From: Hyphomicrobiaceae bacterium
GTDB lineage: Bacteria > Pseudomonadota > Alphaproteobacteria > Rhizobiales > Hyphomicrobiaceae
Assembly (NCBI GenBank): GCA_022842785.1
Contig: JALHOW010000002.1
Location: 248,001 to 312,000 of the forward strand
DNA: 64,000 nucleotides
Direction: 5' to 3'
The notes under the pieces were generated by a model. The model did not search any database. It was given only the letters and a program-made list of their open reading frames with translations, and had not been told where the DNA came from. Below are positions 25,287-34,644 of this stretch, piece after piece (positions within the stretch are counted from its first letter, which is position 1; every line of letters starts with the position of its first letter). The position numbers and the translations under genes are program-made.

Positions 25287-27353
25287 TCAACCCTTCCTCT
25301 CGCTGCCGGGCGCCTGGCGACGGCGGCGCGACAGCCCGACAGCAATCCCGCCGAGGCCGATCAGCAGGGGAACCGCTGCGATGTTGAAGAACTTGAGCCA
25401 GCCATCGAGACGATCGATGTCACGGCGGAGGTCTGCCTGCACGCCGCGCAGCTCGCGCCGCACTTCGAGCATCTCGCCGCGGAAGCCTTCGATGGTCTGG
25501 CGATCCTTGTCCGAAAGCAGGATCTGGCCGCCCTCGCCGCTCTTCGTCTCCATCTGCTGGAGCTTGCCCTGCAGATCCTTGAGCTTGGCGTTGAGCGCCT
25601 GTTCCTTCTCGCGATAGCGCCGTTCCGCATCGCGCCGGATATTGGCGACCCGCTCGAAGGGACGGTCGTTGACGCCGCGCCCGCGCAGCGTCGCAAGTGC
25701 CTCGCCCCCGGACAGGTTCTCGAGCGCGTTGATGACGAAGGCCGCATTGTGCGCCTGCGGCATCGCAATGCGCTGTCCGAGCAGCTCCTGGATGCTCACC
25801 CAGAACTGGTCGGCGAGAAGATCGCTGTCGGCAATGAGGATCACGTTCACGGGACCGCTCGCGAAGTGCGGCACGACGGCCTCCCCCTTCGCGGCTTCGG
25901 CCGGCTTGTCCTTCGCAGCGTCCGCTGCAGGCTTGTCGCCCTTCGCTTCTTCTGCCGGCTTCGGACGACCATCGGGATAGGCCGTCTTGGCCTCGCCCGA
26001 GATACGCGCGGCGAGGATTAGCGGCTTGCCGTTACTCTTGAAGTCACGTGAAAGCGCCAACGGATCCGGCATCACGCGTAGGCCCATGGCCTCCATCACA
26101 CCAGCCCCGGCAGAGGTCTGCATGATCGGCTGCACGTTCGTCGTCGTGCCGTCGACCTTCGTGATGAAACCCGCCGACGCAAGATTGAGGCGCTCGATCC
26201 CAGCGGCCAGCGGGTCAGCCTGATTGATGTGCGCGGCGTCGACCTGCAGCCATGCCAGATAGTCGGTGACAACCGGGCGACCGCCCGGACCACCGCCGAA
26301 CTGCACACGGCGCGCCATGCTCGGATCGCCGGCGAGCTTCTCGGTGTCGATCGACACACCCCACGCTTTGAGCAGATCGAGGATGTCGCCAGCAGGCGGC
26401 ATCGGCGGCATGGGCATGCCCATCTGCGCCGTCGGCGGCGTCGACTCCGATACCGGATCGATGAACGCGAGCACGCGACCGCCACGCAGGACGTACTGGT
26501 CGATGGCGTAGACGGCGTCCCTGCTGAGGTTGGTCGGCTGCGCCAGCATCAGCACATCGATGTCACTTGGAATCTCGGTAATCGTCTGCTCGAGCTGGCG
26601 AACCTCGAAGAACTCGCGGACCTGCTCCATGACCGTCCACGGCGGCGCCGGCTGGCGCATGGGCTGCATGGGGTTCATGGGGCCGCCATCGACCGGAATG
26701 CTGGCCATGAGGCCGACGACGCGCTTCTTGGGATTGGCGAGGCCGTTGATCAGCTTCGTGAGGTCGTACTCGAGGAAGCGCTCGCGATCGGGCGCGAAGA
26801 ACTCGATGGCTGCGTCATTATCGGTCGTGTTGGTGGCAACGAGCCCGAAGTAGCCGGTCTCGCCATCCTGGTTCAACCGGATGCCGCGCAGCCCACTGGC
26901 CACGGCCCGGTCCTCGGCGTCAGAGAACGGCTCAGGCTCGAGCACGGTGAGCTGCACCTTGCCGCCGGATAGGTCGCGGTACTGCTCCAGGAGTCCTTTC
27001 ACGCGATCGAAATGCTTGGCGAAGAGCGGCGCAACCTCGCCGAGCTTACGCGTGTAATAGAGCCGGACGCTGATCGGCTCCTCGATTCGCCGAAGAACGC
27101 TCTTGGTGCCGTCCGCGATCGTGTAGAGACGCTCGGCCGTGAGGTCGGCCTTCGCATTCTTCGTGACGGCGCTGAAGATGAGGTTCATCGCGAGCAGAAG
27201 AAGCGCCGCGAGCGCCAGCGCGCCCCACGCCAGGGTCTTGCGGTCGAAGCGTGCAGCCCAGCGCACGGCCTCGCCGGGCGCGAGCAGAAGCCAGCCCGAA
27301 ATCTTCTGGAATGCTGCCTCGAAGGCCGAGGGCTTTGGAGATTGTATTGCCAT
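25287..27353 (-). CDS. GldG-like ABC transporter auxiliary protein
   Basis: 688 residues. A membrane segment near the N-terminus (TLAWGALALAALLLLAMNLIF) is followed by a large periplasmic region with the Gld-type pattern YTIADGTKSVLRRIEEPISVRLYY near residues 70-95 and LMLAQPTNLSRDAVYAIDQYVLRGGRVLAFIDP. A repetitive Lys/Ala/Pro-rich stretch (KPAEEAKGDKPAADAAKDK) and a coiled coil (EKEQALNAKLKDLQGKLQQ) follow before a C-terminal helix ending in RRRRQAPG. Such proteins sit with ABC-2 permeases and ATPases. The ATG at 27353 starts a typical cytoplasmic tail. Confidence 0.85.
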   Translation of the reverse strand: MAIQSPKPSAFEAAFQKISGWLLLAPGEAVRWAARFDRKTLAWGALALAALLLLAMNLIFSAVTKNAKADLTAERLYTIADGTKSVLRRIEEPISVRLYYTRKLGEVAPLFAKHFDRVKGLLEQYRDLSGGKVQLTVLEPEPFSDAEDRAVASGLRGIRLNQDGETGYFGLVATNTTDNDAAIEFFAPDRERFLEYDLTKLINGLANPKKRVVGLMASIPVDGGPMNPMQPMRQPAPPWTVMEQVREFFEVRQLEQTITEIPSDIDVLMLAQPTNLSRDAVYAIDQYVLRGGRVLAFIDPVSESTPPTAQMGMPMPPMPPAGDILDLLKAWGVSIDTEKLAGDPSMARRVQFGGGPGGRPVVTDYLAWLQVDAAHINQADPLAAGIERLNLASAGFITKVDGTTTNVQPIMQTSAGAGVMEAMGLRVMPDPLALSRDFKSNGKPLILAARISGEAKTAYPDGRPKPAEEAKGDKPAADAAKDKPAEAAKGEAVVPHFASGPVNVILIADSDLLADQFWVSIQELLGQRIAMPQAHNAAFVINALENLSGGEALATLRGRGVNDRPFERVANIRRDAERRYREKEQALNAKLKDLQGKLQQMETKSGEGGQILLSDKDRQTIEGFRGEMLEVRRELRGVQADLRRDIDRLDGWLKFFNIAAVPLLIGLGGIAVGLSRRRRQAPGSERKG

Positions 27354-27366
27354 GATCCGGTCTCCC

Positions 27367-28101
27367 TCAGGCGGCCTTGCGCTGTTCGACAATGACGACA
27401 TTGGCGAACAGGAAGAAGGCAATGATGGAGAAATAGAAGAAGAGGCTCGGCAGCGTGATGACGCCGCGACTGATGAGCTCGAAGTGATTGAGGAAGCTCA
27501 TTGAAGCGATCGCATCGACGATGAAGGCGGGCGCCCAGCCGCGGAAGAAGCCGAGCACGAGCTCGAGGCCGCTCATCACGAGCAGGAAGCAGATCGTCGC
27601 CGCGACGATGAAGGCGATGACCTGGTTCTTCGTGAGCGCCGACACGCACGAGCCGATTGCCAGGAAGGCGCCGGCCATCAGGAAGCTGCCGAAGTAGCTC
27701 GCGAGGATCACGCCGTTATCTGGATTGCCCAGCACGTTGACGGTGATCCACATGGGAAAGGTCAGCGCCAGCGCGATGCCGATGAAGATCCAGGCCGCAA
27801 GGAACTTGCCGATGATGGCTTCCCACGTCGAAATCGGGAGCGTCATCAAGAGTTCTATGGTACCGGCCTTGCGCTCCTCGGCCCACAGCCGCATGGCGAT
27901 CGCGGGCACGAGCAGCAGGTAGAGCCACGGATGATAGTTGAAGAACGGCTGCAGGTCGGCCTGTCCGCGCTCGAAGAAGTTGCCGATGAAGAAGGCAAAG
28001 GCCCCCGTCAGCGCGACGAAGATGACGGCGAAGACATAAGCGAGCGGCGTGCCGAAGTAGGCGCCGAGCTCGCGCTTGGTAACGATCCAGATATTACGCA
28101 T
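27367..28101 (-). CDS. ABC-2 type permease (GldF-like)
   Basis: A 244-residue membrane protein with six hydrophobic segments, the N-terminal signature of ABC-2 permeases (NIWIVTKRELGAYFGTPLAYVFAVIFV) and the central MRLWAEERKAGTIELLMTLPISTWEAIIGKFLAAW (quoted in outline). It forms the channel of the exporter with the ATPase encoded just upstream; their genes overlap by eight bases. Substrate unknown. Confidence 0.9.
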   Translation of the reverse strand: MRNIWIVTKRELGAYFGTPLAYVFAVIFVALTGAFAFFIGNFFERGQADLQPFFNYHPWLYLLLVPAIAMRLWAEERKAGTIELLMTLPISTWEAIIGKFLAAWIFIGIALALTFPMWITVNVLGNPDNGVILASYFGSFLMAGAFLAIGSCVSALTKNQVIAFIVAATICFLLVMSGLELVLGFFRGWAPAFIVDAIASMSFLNHFELISRGVITLPSLFFYFSIIAFFLFANVVIVEQRKAA

Positions 28102-29056
28102 GACGGGCACCCTCGCTGCTCGTCGTGATCTCGCGGAAGACGTCGTCGAGCTTGCCGCGCTCGACAACCAGCTCCTCGACGATGATGGACTGGTCGCGCA
28201 GCAGCGCGCCGACGTCAGCAGCTATGGCCGCACCGGGCTTTGGCAGCGCGCGCAGGCGGATGTGACCATTCACCACTTCCGCACGCTCGACCTTGGCGAC
28301 GCCGGCGAGCGCAGCCAGTGCTCCGGCAACGCGCTCGACCTCGGCGGCAGCGATCCGCACAGCCACGGCATTGTGATAGGGCATCCGGCGCTGCAGAGCC
28401 TCTGCGGTGCCGTCGGCGACAATGCGGCCGCGGTCGATGACGATCGCCCGCGTGCAGACGGCTTCGACCTCCTCGAGAATATGTGTCGAGACGATGATGG
28501 CCTTGTCCTTGGCCATCTCGGTGATCAGCCCGCGCACATGATGCTTCTGATTGGGATCGAGGCCGTCGGTCGGCTCGTCCATGATCAGCACTTCAGGATC
28601 ATGGAGAATGGCTTGAGCGAGGCCGACCCGGCGCTTGTAGCCCTTCGACAGCGTCTCGATACGCTGCGACGCGACACCTTCGAGGCCCGTGCGCGCCAAA
28701 GCGGCATCGACATGGGCGTGCTTGCTGGCACCATCGAAGCCACGCACCTCGGCAATGAAGTTGAGGAAGGAGCGGGCCGTCATGTCGCCGTAGGCCGGCG
28801 CGCCTTCAGGGAGGTAACCGAGCTTGGATTTGGCTTCCTTGGGGCGATCGGCGACGCTTATCCCGCAGATCCGCGCCCGGCCCGCATCCGGCTCGAGAAA
28901 GCCGGTCAACATTTTCATGGTGGTCGACTTGCCGGCACCATTGGGCCCGAGGAAACCGAGCACCTCACCTTTCTCTACTCTGAGTGAGATATCCTCGACA
29001 GCAAGGATCGGCCCAAATGACTTTCTGAGACGGTCCGCCTCGACGAGTACTGCCAT
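28094..29056 (-). CDS. ABC transporter ATP-binding protein (ABC-2 exporter)
   Basis: A 320-residue ATPase with Walker A GPNGAGKSTT, signature LSKGYKRRVGLAQAI, Walker B VLIMDEPTDGLDP and the His switch in IVSTHILEEVE. A C-terminal extension of about 100 residues (from about VAVRIAAAEVERVAGAL) is typical of exporter ATPases. It is the first gene of the cassette. Gliding-motility GldA and nitrous-oxide NosF ATPases have the same overall layout. Confidence 0.92.
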   Translation of the reverse strand: MAVLVEADRLRKSFGPILAVEDISLRVEKGEVLGFLGPNGAGKSTTMKMLTGFLEPDAGRARICGISVADRPKEAKSKLGYLPEGAPAYGDMTARSFLNFIAEVRGFDGASKHAHVDAALARTGLEGVASQRIETLSKGYKRRVGLAQAILHDPEVLIMDEPTDGLDPNQKHHVRGLITEMAKDKAIIVSTHILEEVEAVCTRAIVIDRGRIVADGTAEALQRRMPYHNAVAVRIAAAEVERVAGALAALAGVAKVERAEVVNGHIRLRALPKPGAAIAADVGALLRDQSIIVEELVVERGKLDDVFREITTSSEGARHA

Positions 29057-29164
29057 TCAACTCCCTCCATGGCGCCGCAATTCTTGAGCAGCGCGCACTC
29101 GCGACCGAGTGTGCGGCAGGCCCCGCGGCGGTCTCATTGATTTGTTGCGGAGTTAGGCGCTCTT

Positions 29165-29200
29165 TTTAGCACTGTCAAGAAAGGGGTGCTAAACGTTTAG
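29165..29200. promoter_or_regulatory. adjoining palindromes built on TTTAGCAC / CTAAACGTTTAG
   Basis: TTTAGCAC (29165-29172) is matched by its reverse complement GTGCTAAA (29186-29193), and CTAAACGTTTAG (29189-29200) is a perfect 12-base palindrome overlapping the second arm. The repeated word (T)TTAG(C) in both directions suggests a cooperative regulator site for the exporter cassette, which begins 110 bases away. Confidence 0.45.
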
Positions 29201-29615
29201 TAACATTCCGGCGGATGCCGATGATCCGTCAGGCCGAGGTCCAGTTGCAGAGGCGACATAGGACCTCAACGGTAAACATTAGAGTTTTCCGCGCACATAC
29301 AGAGAACGTGATTCGATTTGTGGCGAGCATGTCACGCACTGTTGTCAATAGACTTCGTGCCGTTCCAGCGCGCTTGAGGCCCCCGGCATAGCTGTTGTAG
29401 CTTTGCTCTCGATCGGCACGAGATGTTGGGCAGGAATGCAGCCAACTCGTGTGTCGGACGGAGCGCCCTTTGTATCGCAGCGCCCGTCAGTAGCGTGGAT
29501 GCCCGTGTTTTCCCTGTCCGGGGGGCATCGCCGTATAGCGTTCCCATAGTTCCCGAGTTCGTAACCGCCCAGGCTTTCCGTGGCGCCGTGCGCATTTGCG
29601 TCCGTCTGCCGCCCG

Positions 29616-29674
29616 GAATCCGTCAGGGCCGATGTGGCATCGCGTGCCTGCACGACGGCACCTTGCTGCGATTC
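29616..29674. promoter_or_regulatory. two GANTC methylation sites in the gcrA leader
   Basis: GAATC at 29616-29620 and GATTC at 29670-29674, the latter 20 bases before the gcrA start codon. GANTC is the target of the CcrM methylase, whose methylation state is read by GcrA in Caulobacter and relatives. This would fit autoregulation, but two 5-base sites in 80 bases could be chance. Confidence 0.35.
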
Positions 29675-29694
29675 TGCGCAGGAGAAAAGATAGT

Positions 29695-30249
29695 ATGGTC
29701 TGGAACGATGATAGGGTCGAACAGCTCAAGAAGCTCTGGGCTGACGGACTGAGCGCTAGCCAGATCGCCGCCCAACTCGGCGAAGTGACCCGCAATGCGG
29801 TCATTGGAAAAGTGCACCGCCTCGGGCTTGCCACTCGCGCTTCGAGCAACCGCACCAACAGCAGCCGCCTGCGCCTGCGACAGGCGCAGCCACGCCGAGC
29901 AGCGGCGCAGCGTCAGCGCGCGGCGAACGTCGGCAATACCGCCTTCCGGCAGATGCTGGAGTCCGACTTGTCGCAGGGGGCCGTGCCCCATGTGGAGGAG
30001 GTCGAGATCCCGCTCGGCGAGCGCAAAACGCTGCAGCAGCTCACCGAAGGCATGTGCCGGTGGCCGATCGGCGACCCGCAGCAGTCCGACTTCCATTTCT
30101 GCGGCCGCAACAAGGTGACGGGCCTCCCCTACTGCGAGCACCACGCTCGCCGGGCCTACCAGCCGCCACAACCGCGCCGCCGCGATCGCGAGATCAGCCT
30201 GCCGACACTGCTGACGGCCTCAAACACCAAGGAGTCCGCCGAGACCTGA
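29695..30249 (+). CDS. gcrA: GcrA cell cycle regulator
   Basis: A 184-residue GcrA. The N-terminal DNA-binding domain is unmistakable ([17 protein letters not shown], then [10 protein letters not shown] and [14 protein letters not shown]). A basic, Gln/Arg-rich linker follows, and the C-terminal domain has [17 protein letters not shown] and GLPYCEHH. GcrA binds RNA polymerase sigma70 and activates or represses promoters containing GANTC sites methylated by CcrM. AGGAGA precedes the ATG. A terminator follows 30 bases after the stop. Confidence 0.95.
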   Translation: MVWNDDRVEQLKKLWADGLSASQIAAQLGEVTRNAVIGKVHRLGLATRASSNRTNSSRLRLRQAQPRRAAAQRQRAANVGNTAFRQMLESDLSQGAVPHVEEVEIPLGERKTLQQLTEGMCRWPIGDPQQSDFHFCGRNKVTGLPYCEHHARRAYQPPQPRRRDREISLPTLLTASNTKESAET

Positions 30250-30280
30250 ACTCGGCTGCCGCGAGAGACTTGCAGAACGA

Positions 30281-30318
30281 AAACCGCAGCCGCACTCTGC
30301 CGGCTGCGGTTTTTTCTT
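30281..30318 (+). terminator. rho-independent terminator of gcrA
   Basis: AAACCGCAGCCG (30281-30292) pairs perfectly with CGGCTGCGGTTT (30301-30312), with an 8-base loop, followed by TTTTCTTTC. It lies 32 bases after the gcrA stop. Confidence 0.9.
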
Positions 30319-30388
30319 TCCGGCGCCCGATCGAGCGCAATCAGCGGCTGCCGAAAACCATGGAAGCGCTCAAGGGAGGTGTTCATCC

Positions 30389-31900
30389 ATGACCGAGACC
30401 ATTCTCGCGCTCGACCAGGGCACGACCTCCAGCCGCGCATTGCTGTTCGATCGCACGCTCAAGGTCATCGGTCTCGGGCAGGAAGAGCTGCCACAGCACT
30501 ACCCGGCCTCGGGTTGGGTCGAACATGATGCCGAGGACATCTGGCGCGGCACGATCGACACCGCACGCGCGGCCTTGAAGAAGGCCGATACCGCGGCGGG
30601 GCGTGTCGCAGCCATTGGCATCACCAACCAGCGCGAGACGACCGTCGTCTGGGATCGGCGCACGGGCAAGCCCATTCACAAGGCCATCGTCTGGCAGGAC
30701 CGGCGCACCGCCGACATCTGCGCGCGCATCAGGGCTGAAGGCGTCGAAGACACGGTCAGCGAACGCACGGGCCTCGTGCTCGATCCGTACTTCTCGGCAA
30801 CGAAAATCGCCTGGCTGCTCGACAACGTGGACGGCGCACGTGCGGCAGCCGAGGCTGGCCACCTTCTTGCTGGAACCGTCGACAGCTTCCTGATCTGGCG
30901 CCTCACCGGCGGCAAGGCTCACCTCACGGACGCGACGAATGCCTCACGCACGTCGCTTTTCGACATTCGCCAGAACCGCTGGGACGACGACCTCTGCCGC
31001 ATCTTCAGCGTTCCGGCGGCCATGCTTCCCGAGGTACGCGATTGCGCCGCTGATTTCGGCACGACCGAAGCCGCGCTGCTCGGCGGCGCCATACCAATCC
31101 GTGGCGTTGCTGGCGACCAGCAGTCGGCGCTTATCGGACAGGGGTGCTTCACGCCGGGCATGATGAAATCCACCTACGGCACAGGCTGCTTTGCCGTGCT
31201 CAATACCGGCGCCGAACTCGTGCGCTCGAAGAACCGCCTGCTCTCGACCATCGGCTTCCGCCTCGACGGCGAAACGGCATACGCACTCGAAGGCTCGATA
31301 TTCGTTGCCGGCGCGGCTGTGCAATGGCTGCGCGATGGCCTGAAGGTGCTCAAGTCCGTCGCCGAGACAGGACCGATGGCAGCGGCAGCCGACGCCGATC
31401 AGGATGTCTACATGGTGCCGGGGTTCGTCGGTCTCGGCGCCCCGCATTGGGAGCCGCGCGCACGCGGTGCGCTCTTCGGGCTCACACGCGCGACGGGGCC
31501 GGCCGAACTTGCGCGTGCCGCGCTCGAGTCCGTCTGCTACCAGACCCGCGATCTGCTCGAGGCCATGCGCGGTGATTGGCCGGGGCTCGCCGATGTCACG
31601 CTGCGCGTGGACGGCGGCATGGTTGCAAGCGACTGGACCATGCAGTTTCTCGCGGATGTGCTTGCCGCACGGGTCGATCGCCCGACCATGCTCGAAACGA
31701 CGGCGCTCGGGGCCGCCTGGCTCGCCGGGCACAAGGCCGGCATCCTGCCCGATCGCAAAGGTTTCCAGGAATCCTGGCAGCTCGACCACAGCTTCCTGCC
31801 TGCAATGCCTGCGAGCGACCGTGCACGCCGCTACGCGGGCTGGCGCAGTGCCGTGTCAGCGACACTTGCACATGCCGCTGCCGAAATTCCCGAGGGATAG
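30389..31900 (+). CDS. glpK: glycerol kinase
   Basis: A 503-residue FGGY-family kinase of the expected length that phosphorylates glycerol to sn-glycerol 3-phosphate. Visible landmarks are [16 protein letters not shown] at the N-terminus, [17 protein letters not shown] near residues 76-92, the substrate loop [26 protein letters not shown] and [19 protein letters not shown] in the C-terminal domain. No glpF or glpD is nearby. GGAGG precedes the ATG. It shares the strand with gcrA but a terminator separates them. Confidence 0.96.
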   Translation: MTETILALDQGTTSSRALLFDRTLKVIGLGQEELPQHYPASGWVEHDAEDIWRGTIDTARAALKKADTAAGRVAAIGITNQRETTVVWDRRTGKPIHKAIVWQDRRTADICARIRAEGVEDTVSERTGLVLDPYFSATKIAWLLDNVDGARAAAEAGHLLAGTVDSFLIWRLTGGKAHLTDATNASRTSLFDIRQNRWDDDLCRIFSVPAAMLPEVRDCAADFGTTEAALLGGAIPIRGVAGDQQSALIGQGCFTPGMMKSTYGTGCFAVLNTGAELVRSKNRLLSTIGFRLDGETAYALEGSIFVAGAAVQWLRDGLKVLKSVAETGPMAAAADADQDVYMVPGFVGLGAPHWEPRARGALFGLTRATGPAELARAALESVCYQTRDLLEAMRGDWPGLADVTLRVDGGMVASDWTMQFLADVLAARVDRPTMLETTALGAAWLAGHKAGILPDRKGFQESWQLDHSFLPAMPASDRARRYAGWRSAVSATLAHAAAEIPEG

Positions 31901-32145
31901 GCCCAAGTCCAGCGTTCACGAGGCCTGACACCTGTTCACGTGTGCTTGAGAGCCGCTGTCCACAGGCAAGCTGCAGGCCTATCTTGGGGTTGATCGCCAA
32001 GGCTCCAGCTTGCGCAGCGCCCACTCGCATCGCACCAGCGTCCCCATGCTTTCGCCAATCTTTGGATGAATTGGTTTTCGCGCTTCGGCAGGCGGCGCGA
32101 GAATGCCACAAGGAAGTACTGCCGCCGCACAACAGAGCGAATGCA

Positions 32146-32955
32146 ATGTCAGCCCCGCGCCGGAAAGAGGAGGAGTACTGCGCGGTGGCGGGATCAGGCT
32201 GGCGACAGTGGTTGCCCCTGGCGATGCTCGCCGCGACGGGCATTCTCGTATTCGCCCTCGGCTGGCATGATCTTCTCACGCTCAAGGCCGTGGGCCTCAA
32301 TTACGAGCTGCTGCGGAAGTTCATCGCAGCACATCTTCCGACCGCCATAGCACTCTACACTGTTGCCTATACTGCGGTCGTCGCGCTTTCCTTGCCGTGC
32401 GCCCTCGTACTGACGCTTGCAGGCGGCCTTTTGTTCGGTTGGAAGATCGCGGCCCCCGCAACTGTCATCGCTGCCACTGCCGGTTCGACAATCGTATTCC
32501 TCGTCGCCCGCTCTTCGCTCGGTACGGTCATGGCCTCGCGCGTCGGCCCATGGATCACGCGTCTCCGCCAAGGCTTCTCCGAGAATGCTCTGAGCTACCT
32601 GCTCTTCCTCCGTCTCGTGCCTGCCTTCCCCTTCGTCGTCGTCAACCTGGCTGCCGCCGTTCTGGGTGTGCCGTTGCGCACCTATGTGCTCGGCACGTTT
32701 CTCGGTATCATCCCTGGCACCACCGCGATCGCGGTTGCCGGGGCGGGGCTCGGCAGCGTGATCAAGGCGCAGAACCGCAGCTATCACGCGTGCGTCGCCG
32801 CTCATCCGGTCAATCCGGACGTGGCGTGCCCGTACAGGATCGATACCAGCGCCCTTCTCACGAAGGAGCTGATCCTGGCACTCGTGGTGCTCGGCATCGT
32901 TGCGCTGATCCCGGTGGCGCTGAAGATGTGGAGGGCACGGGATGCAGCGGTCTAA
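32146..32955 (+). CDS. TVP38/TMEM64 (DedA-like) membrane protein
   Basis: A 269-residue inner-membrane protein. The VTT/TVP38 core is visible: SLPCALVLTLAGGLLFGW, then LLFLRLVPAFPFVVVNLAAAVLGVPLRTYVLGTFLGIIPG (quoted in outline). Near the C-terminus a loop between membrane segments carries two Cys spaced 15 residues apart (YHACVAAHPVN and DVACPYRID). The start of the flavoprotein gene lies 14 bases inside this gene, so the two are tightly coupled. The ATG at 32146 is the first in-frame start near the core; the upstream open frame overlaps glpK. Role unknown; DedA-like proteins affect membrane lipids or transport. Confidence 0.85.
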   Translation: MSAPRRKEEEYCAVAGSGWRQWLPLAMLAATGILVFALGWHDLLTLKAVGLNYELLRKFIAAHLPTAIALYTVAYTAVVALSLPCALVLTLAGGLLFGWKIAAPATVIAATAGSTIVFLVARSSLGTVMASRVGPWITRLRQGFSENALSYLLFLRLVPAFPFVVVNLAAAVLGVPLRTYVLGTFLGIIPGTTAIAVAGAGLGSVIKAQNRSYHACVAAHPVNPDVACPYRIDTSALLTKELILALVVLGIVALIPVALKMWRARDAAV

Positions 32956-34417
32956 CGTGGAATCGGAAGAGGGCGCGCGTGCGCTCGGCCACGGCGGCAC
33001 GATCAATACAGATATCTGCATCATCGGCGCCGGTTCCGGTGGTCTTTCGGTCGCTGCGTCGACCGTTTTGCTCGGGATGAAGGTCGTCCTCATCGAGAAG
33101 CATCTCATGGGCGGCGACTGCCTCAATACCGGCTGCGTTCCCTCCAAGGCGCTGATTGCGGCTGCGCGTCGCGCCCACGACATGAGAACCGCCGACAAGT
33201 TCGGCATTCGGGCTGTCGAGCCCAAGGTCGATGCAGCCGCCCTCAACGATCACCTGAAGTCGGTCATCGCGGGCATCGCGCGCAACGACTCCGTCGAACG
33301 CTTTACCGGCATGGGCGTCCAGGTCATCCAGGCACCGGCCCGTTTCCGCGACAAGCACACGGTCGAAGCCGGCGACACGCTCATCAAGGCCTGGCGCTTC
33401 GTGATCGCGACCGGCTCCTCGCCAGCCGTGCCGCCGATCCCTGGTCTCGACAAAGTGCCCTATCTGACGAACGAGACGCTGTTCGATCTTCGCGAGCCGG
33501 TCGGGCATCTCGTGGTCGTCGGCGGCGGCTCGGTCGGCATGGAGCTGGCGCAGGCCTACCTGCGGCTTGGCGCGAAGGTGACGGTGCTGGAAGGCATGAA
33601 AGCGCTCGGTCGCGACGATCCCGAGCTTTCCGATGTCGTGCTCAAACACGTGCGCGCCGAAGGCATGGTCGTCCGTGAAGGGGTTCGCGTCGAGCGCGTT
33701 GGCGGATGGCCGGGCGTCGTCCAAGTGACGATCTCGACACCTGACGGCCCCGAGACCATCGAGGGCACGCATCTTCTGGTCGCCACGGGCCGCAAGCCCA
33801 ACGTCGAGGACCTCAATCTCGAAGCCGCCGGCATCAAGTTCGATCACCGCGGCATCATGGTCAGCCCGGGCCTTGTGACGTCGAACCGGAAGGTCTTCGC
33901 CATCGGCGATGTCATCGGTGGTGGCCAGCGGTTCACCCACGTTGCCAACCACCACGCCGGCATCGTCTTCCGCCGCGCCCTGTTTCGGCTACCGGCCAAG
34001 GTGAAGAGCGAGCTGATACCCTGGGTGACGTTCACCGATCCTGAGCTTGCCCAAATCGGCCTGAGCGAGGATCAAGCCCGTCAACAGCATGGCATCATTC
34101 AGGTTTTCCGCTGGCCCTATCACGAGAATGACCGCGCCCATACCGAGCGGGCGACGGAGGGCTTCATCAAGGTCGTGACAGACAAGAAAGGGCGGATTCT
34201 GGGGGCTGGCATCGTCGGCCGGGAGGCCGGGGAGCTCATCCAGATCTGGTCGCTGGCCATCTCCCAGGGGCTCAAGATCACGGATCTGACGAACTGGATC
34301 GCCCCCTATCCCACCCTCGGCGAGATCAGCAAGCGGGCGGCCATGGGCACCTATGCCCTCTCGGCCGGCAAGCCCCTGGTGCGGAAGGCAGTTGGGCTCC
34401 TGCGCAAGCTCGGGTAA
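32942..34417 (+). CDS. FAD-dependent pyridine nucleotide-disulfide oxidoreductase (mercuric reductase/lipoamide dehydrogenase-like)
   Basis: 491 residues. The FAD loop GAGSGGLS (near residue 28) is followed by the redox-active disulfide GGDCLNTGCVPSK (two Cys at about 60 and 65). NAD(P) binding is at VVGGGSVGMELAQAYLRLG, and a second FAD motif reads VFAIGDVIGG. The C-terminal interface reads APYPTLGEISKRA; lipoamide dehydrogenases have His (HPT) where Tyr stands here, so it is not a classical dihydrolipoamide dehydrogenase. Translational overlap with the TVP38 protein suggests the pair works together on a membrane-linked thiol. Substrate unknown. Confidence 0.88.
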   Translation: MQRSNVESEEGARALGHGGTINTDICIIGAGSGGLSVAASTVLLGMKVVLIEKHLMGGDCLNTGCVPSKALIAAARRAHDMRTADKFGIRAVEPKVDAAALNDHLKSVIAGIARNDSVERFTGMGVQVIQAPARFRDKHTVEAGDTLIKAWRFVIATGSSPAVPPIPGLDKVPYLTNETLFDLREPVGHLVVVGGGSVGMELAQAYLRLGAKVTVLEGMKALGRDDPELSDVVLKHVRAEGMVVREGVRVERVGGWPGVVQVTISTPDGPETIEGTHLLVATGRKPNVEDLNLEAAGIKFDHRGIMVSPGLVTSNRKVFAIGDVIGGGQRFTHVANHHAGIVFRRALFRLPAKVKSELIPWVTFTDPELAQIGLSEDQARQQHGIIQVFRWPYHENDRAHTERATEGFIKVVTDKKGRILGAGIVGREAGELIQIWSLAISQGLKITDLTNWIAPYPTLGEISKRAAMGTYALSAGKPLVRKAVGLLRKLG

Positions 34418-34644
34418 TATGTACTGGGATTTCCTGCCTACGAAGGAGGGAATTCGGACCCGGAGACCGCGACGGTGCGGTTTCGCAGGCTGATTTGCCA
34501 TGGGCAGCCGTAGCTGACGACAGCCCCGGAAGTGGGCGTCCGGATCGCGCCGGCCGGTTCGAATGACTGGCGCTTGCGACTGGATCTGCCCGCGGCGCCT
34601 GCCGCCCGTTTCGTGACGAACAGCTTCCGAGAGGGACACGAGGT

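Larger units (their letters stand above)
29057..29694. other. 638-base intergenic region before gcrA
   Basis: This gap separates the divergent exporter cassette and gcrA. Open frames here overlap in several directions and none shows a ribosome binding site or recognisable product. What it does hold is a cluster of short palindromes (29165-29200) and GANTC sites at 29310, 29616 and 29670. Confidence 0.5.

Noticed and set aside
34418-34644. A strong AAGGAGGGA ribosome-binding-like site at about 34441
   Set aside because: No start codon with a usable open frame follows at the right distance; the only nearby ATG gives a frame of a few codons.
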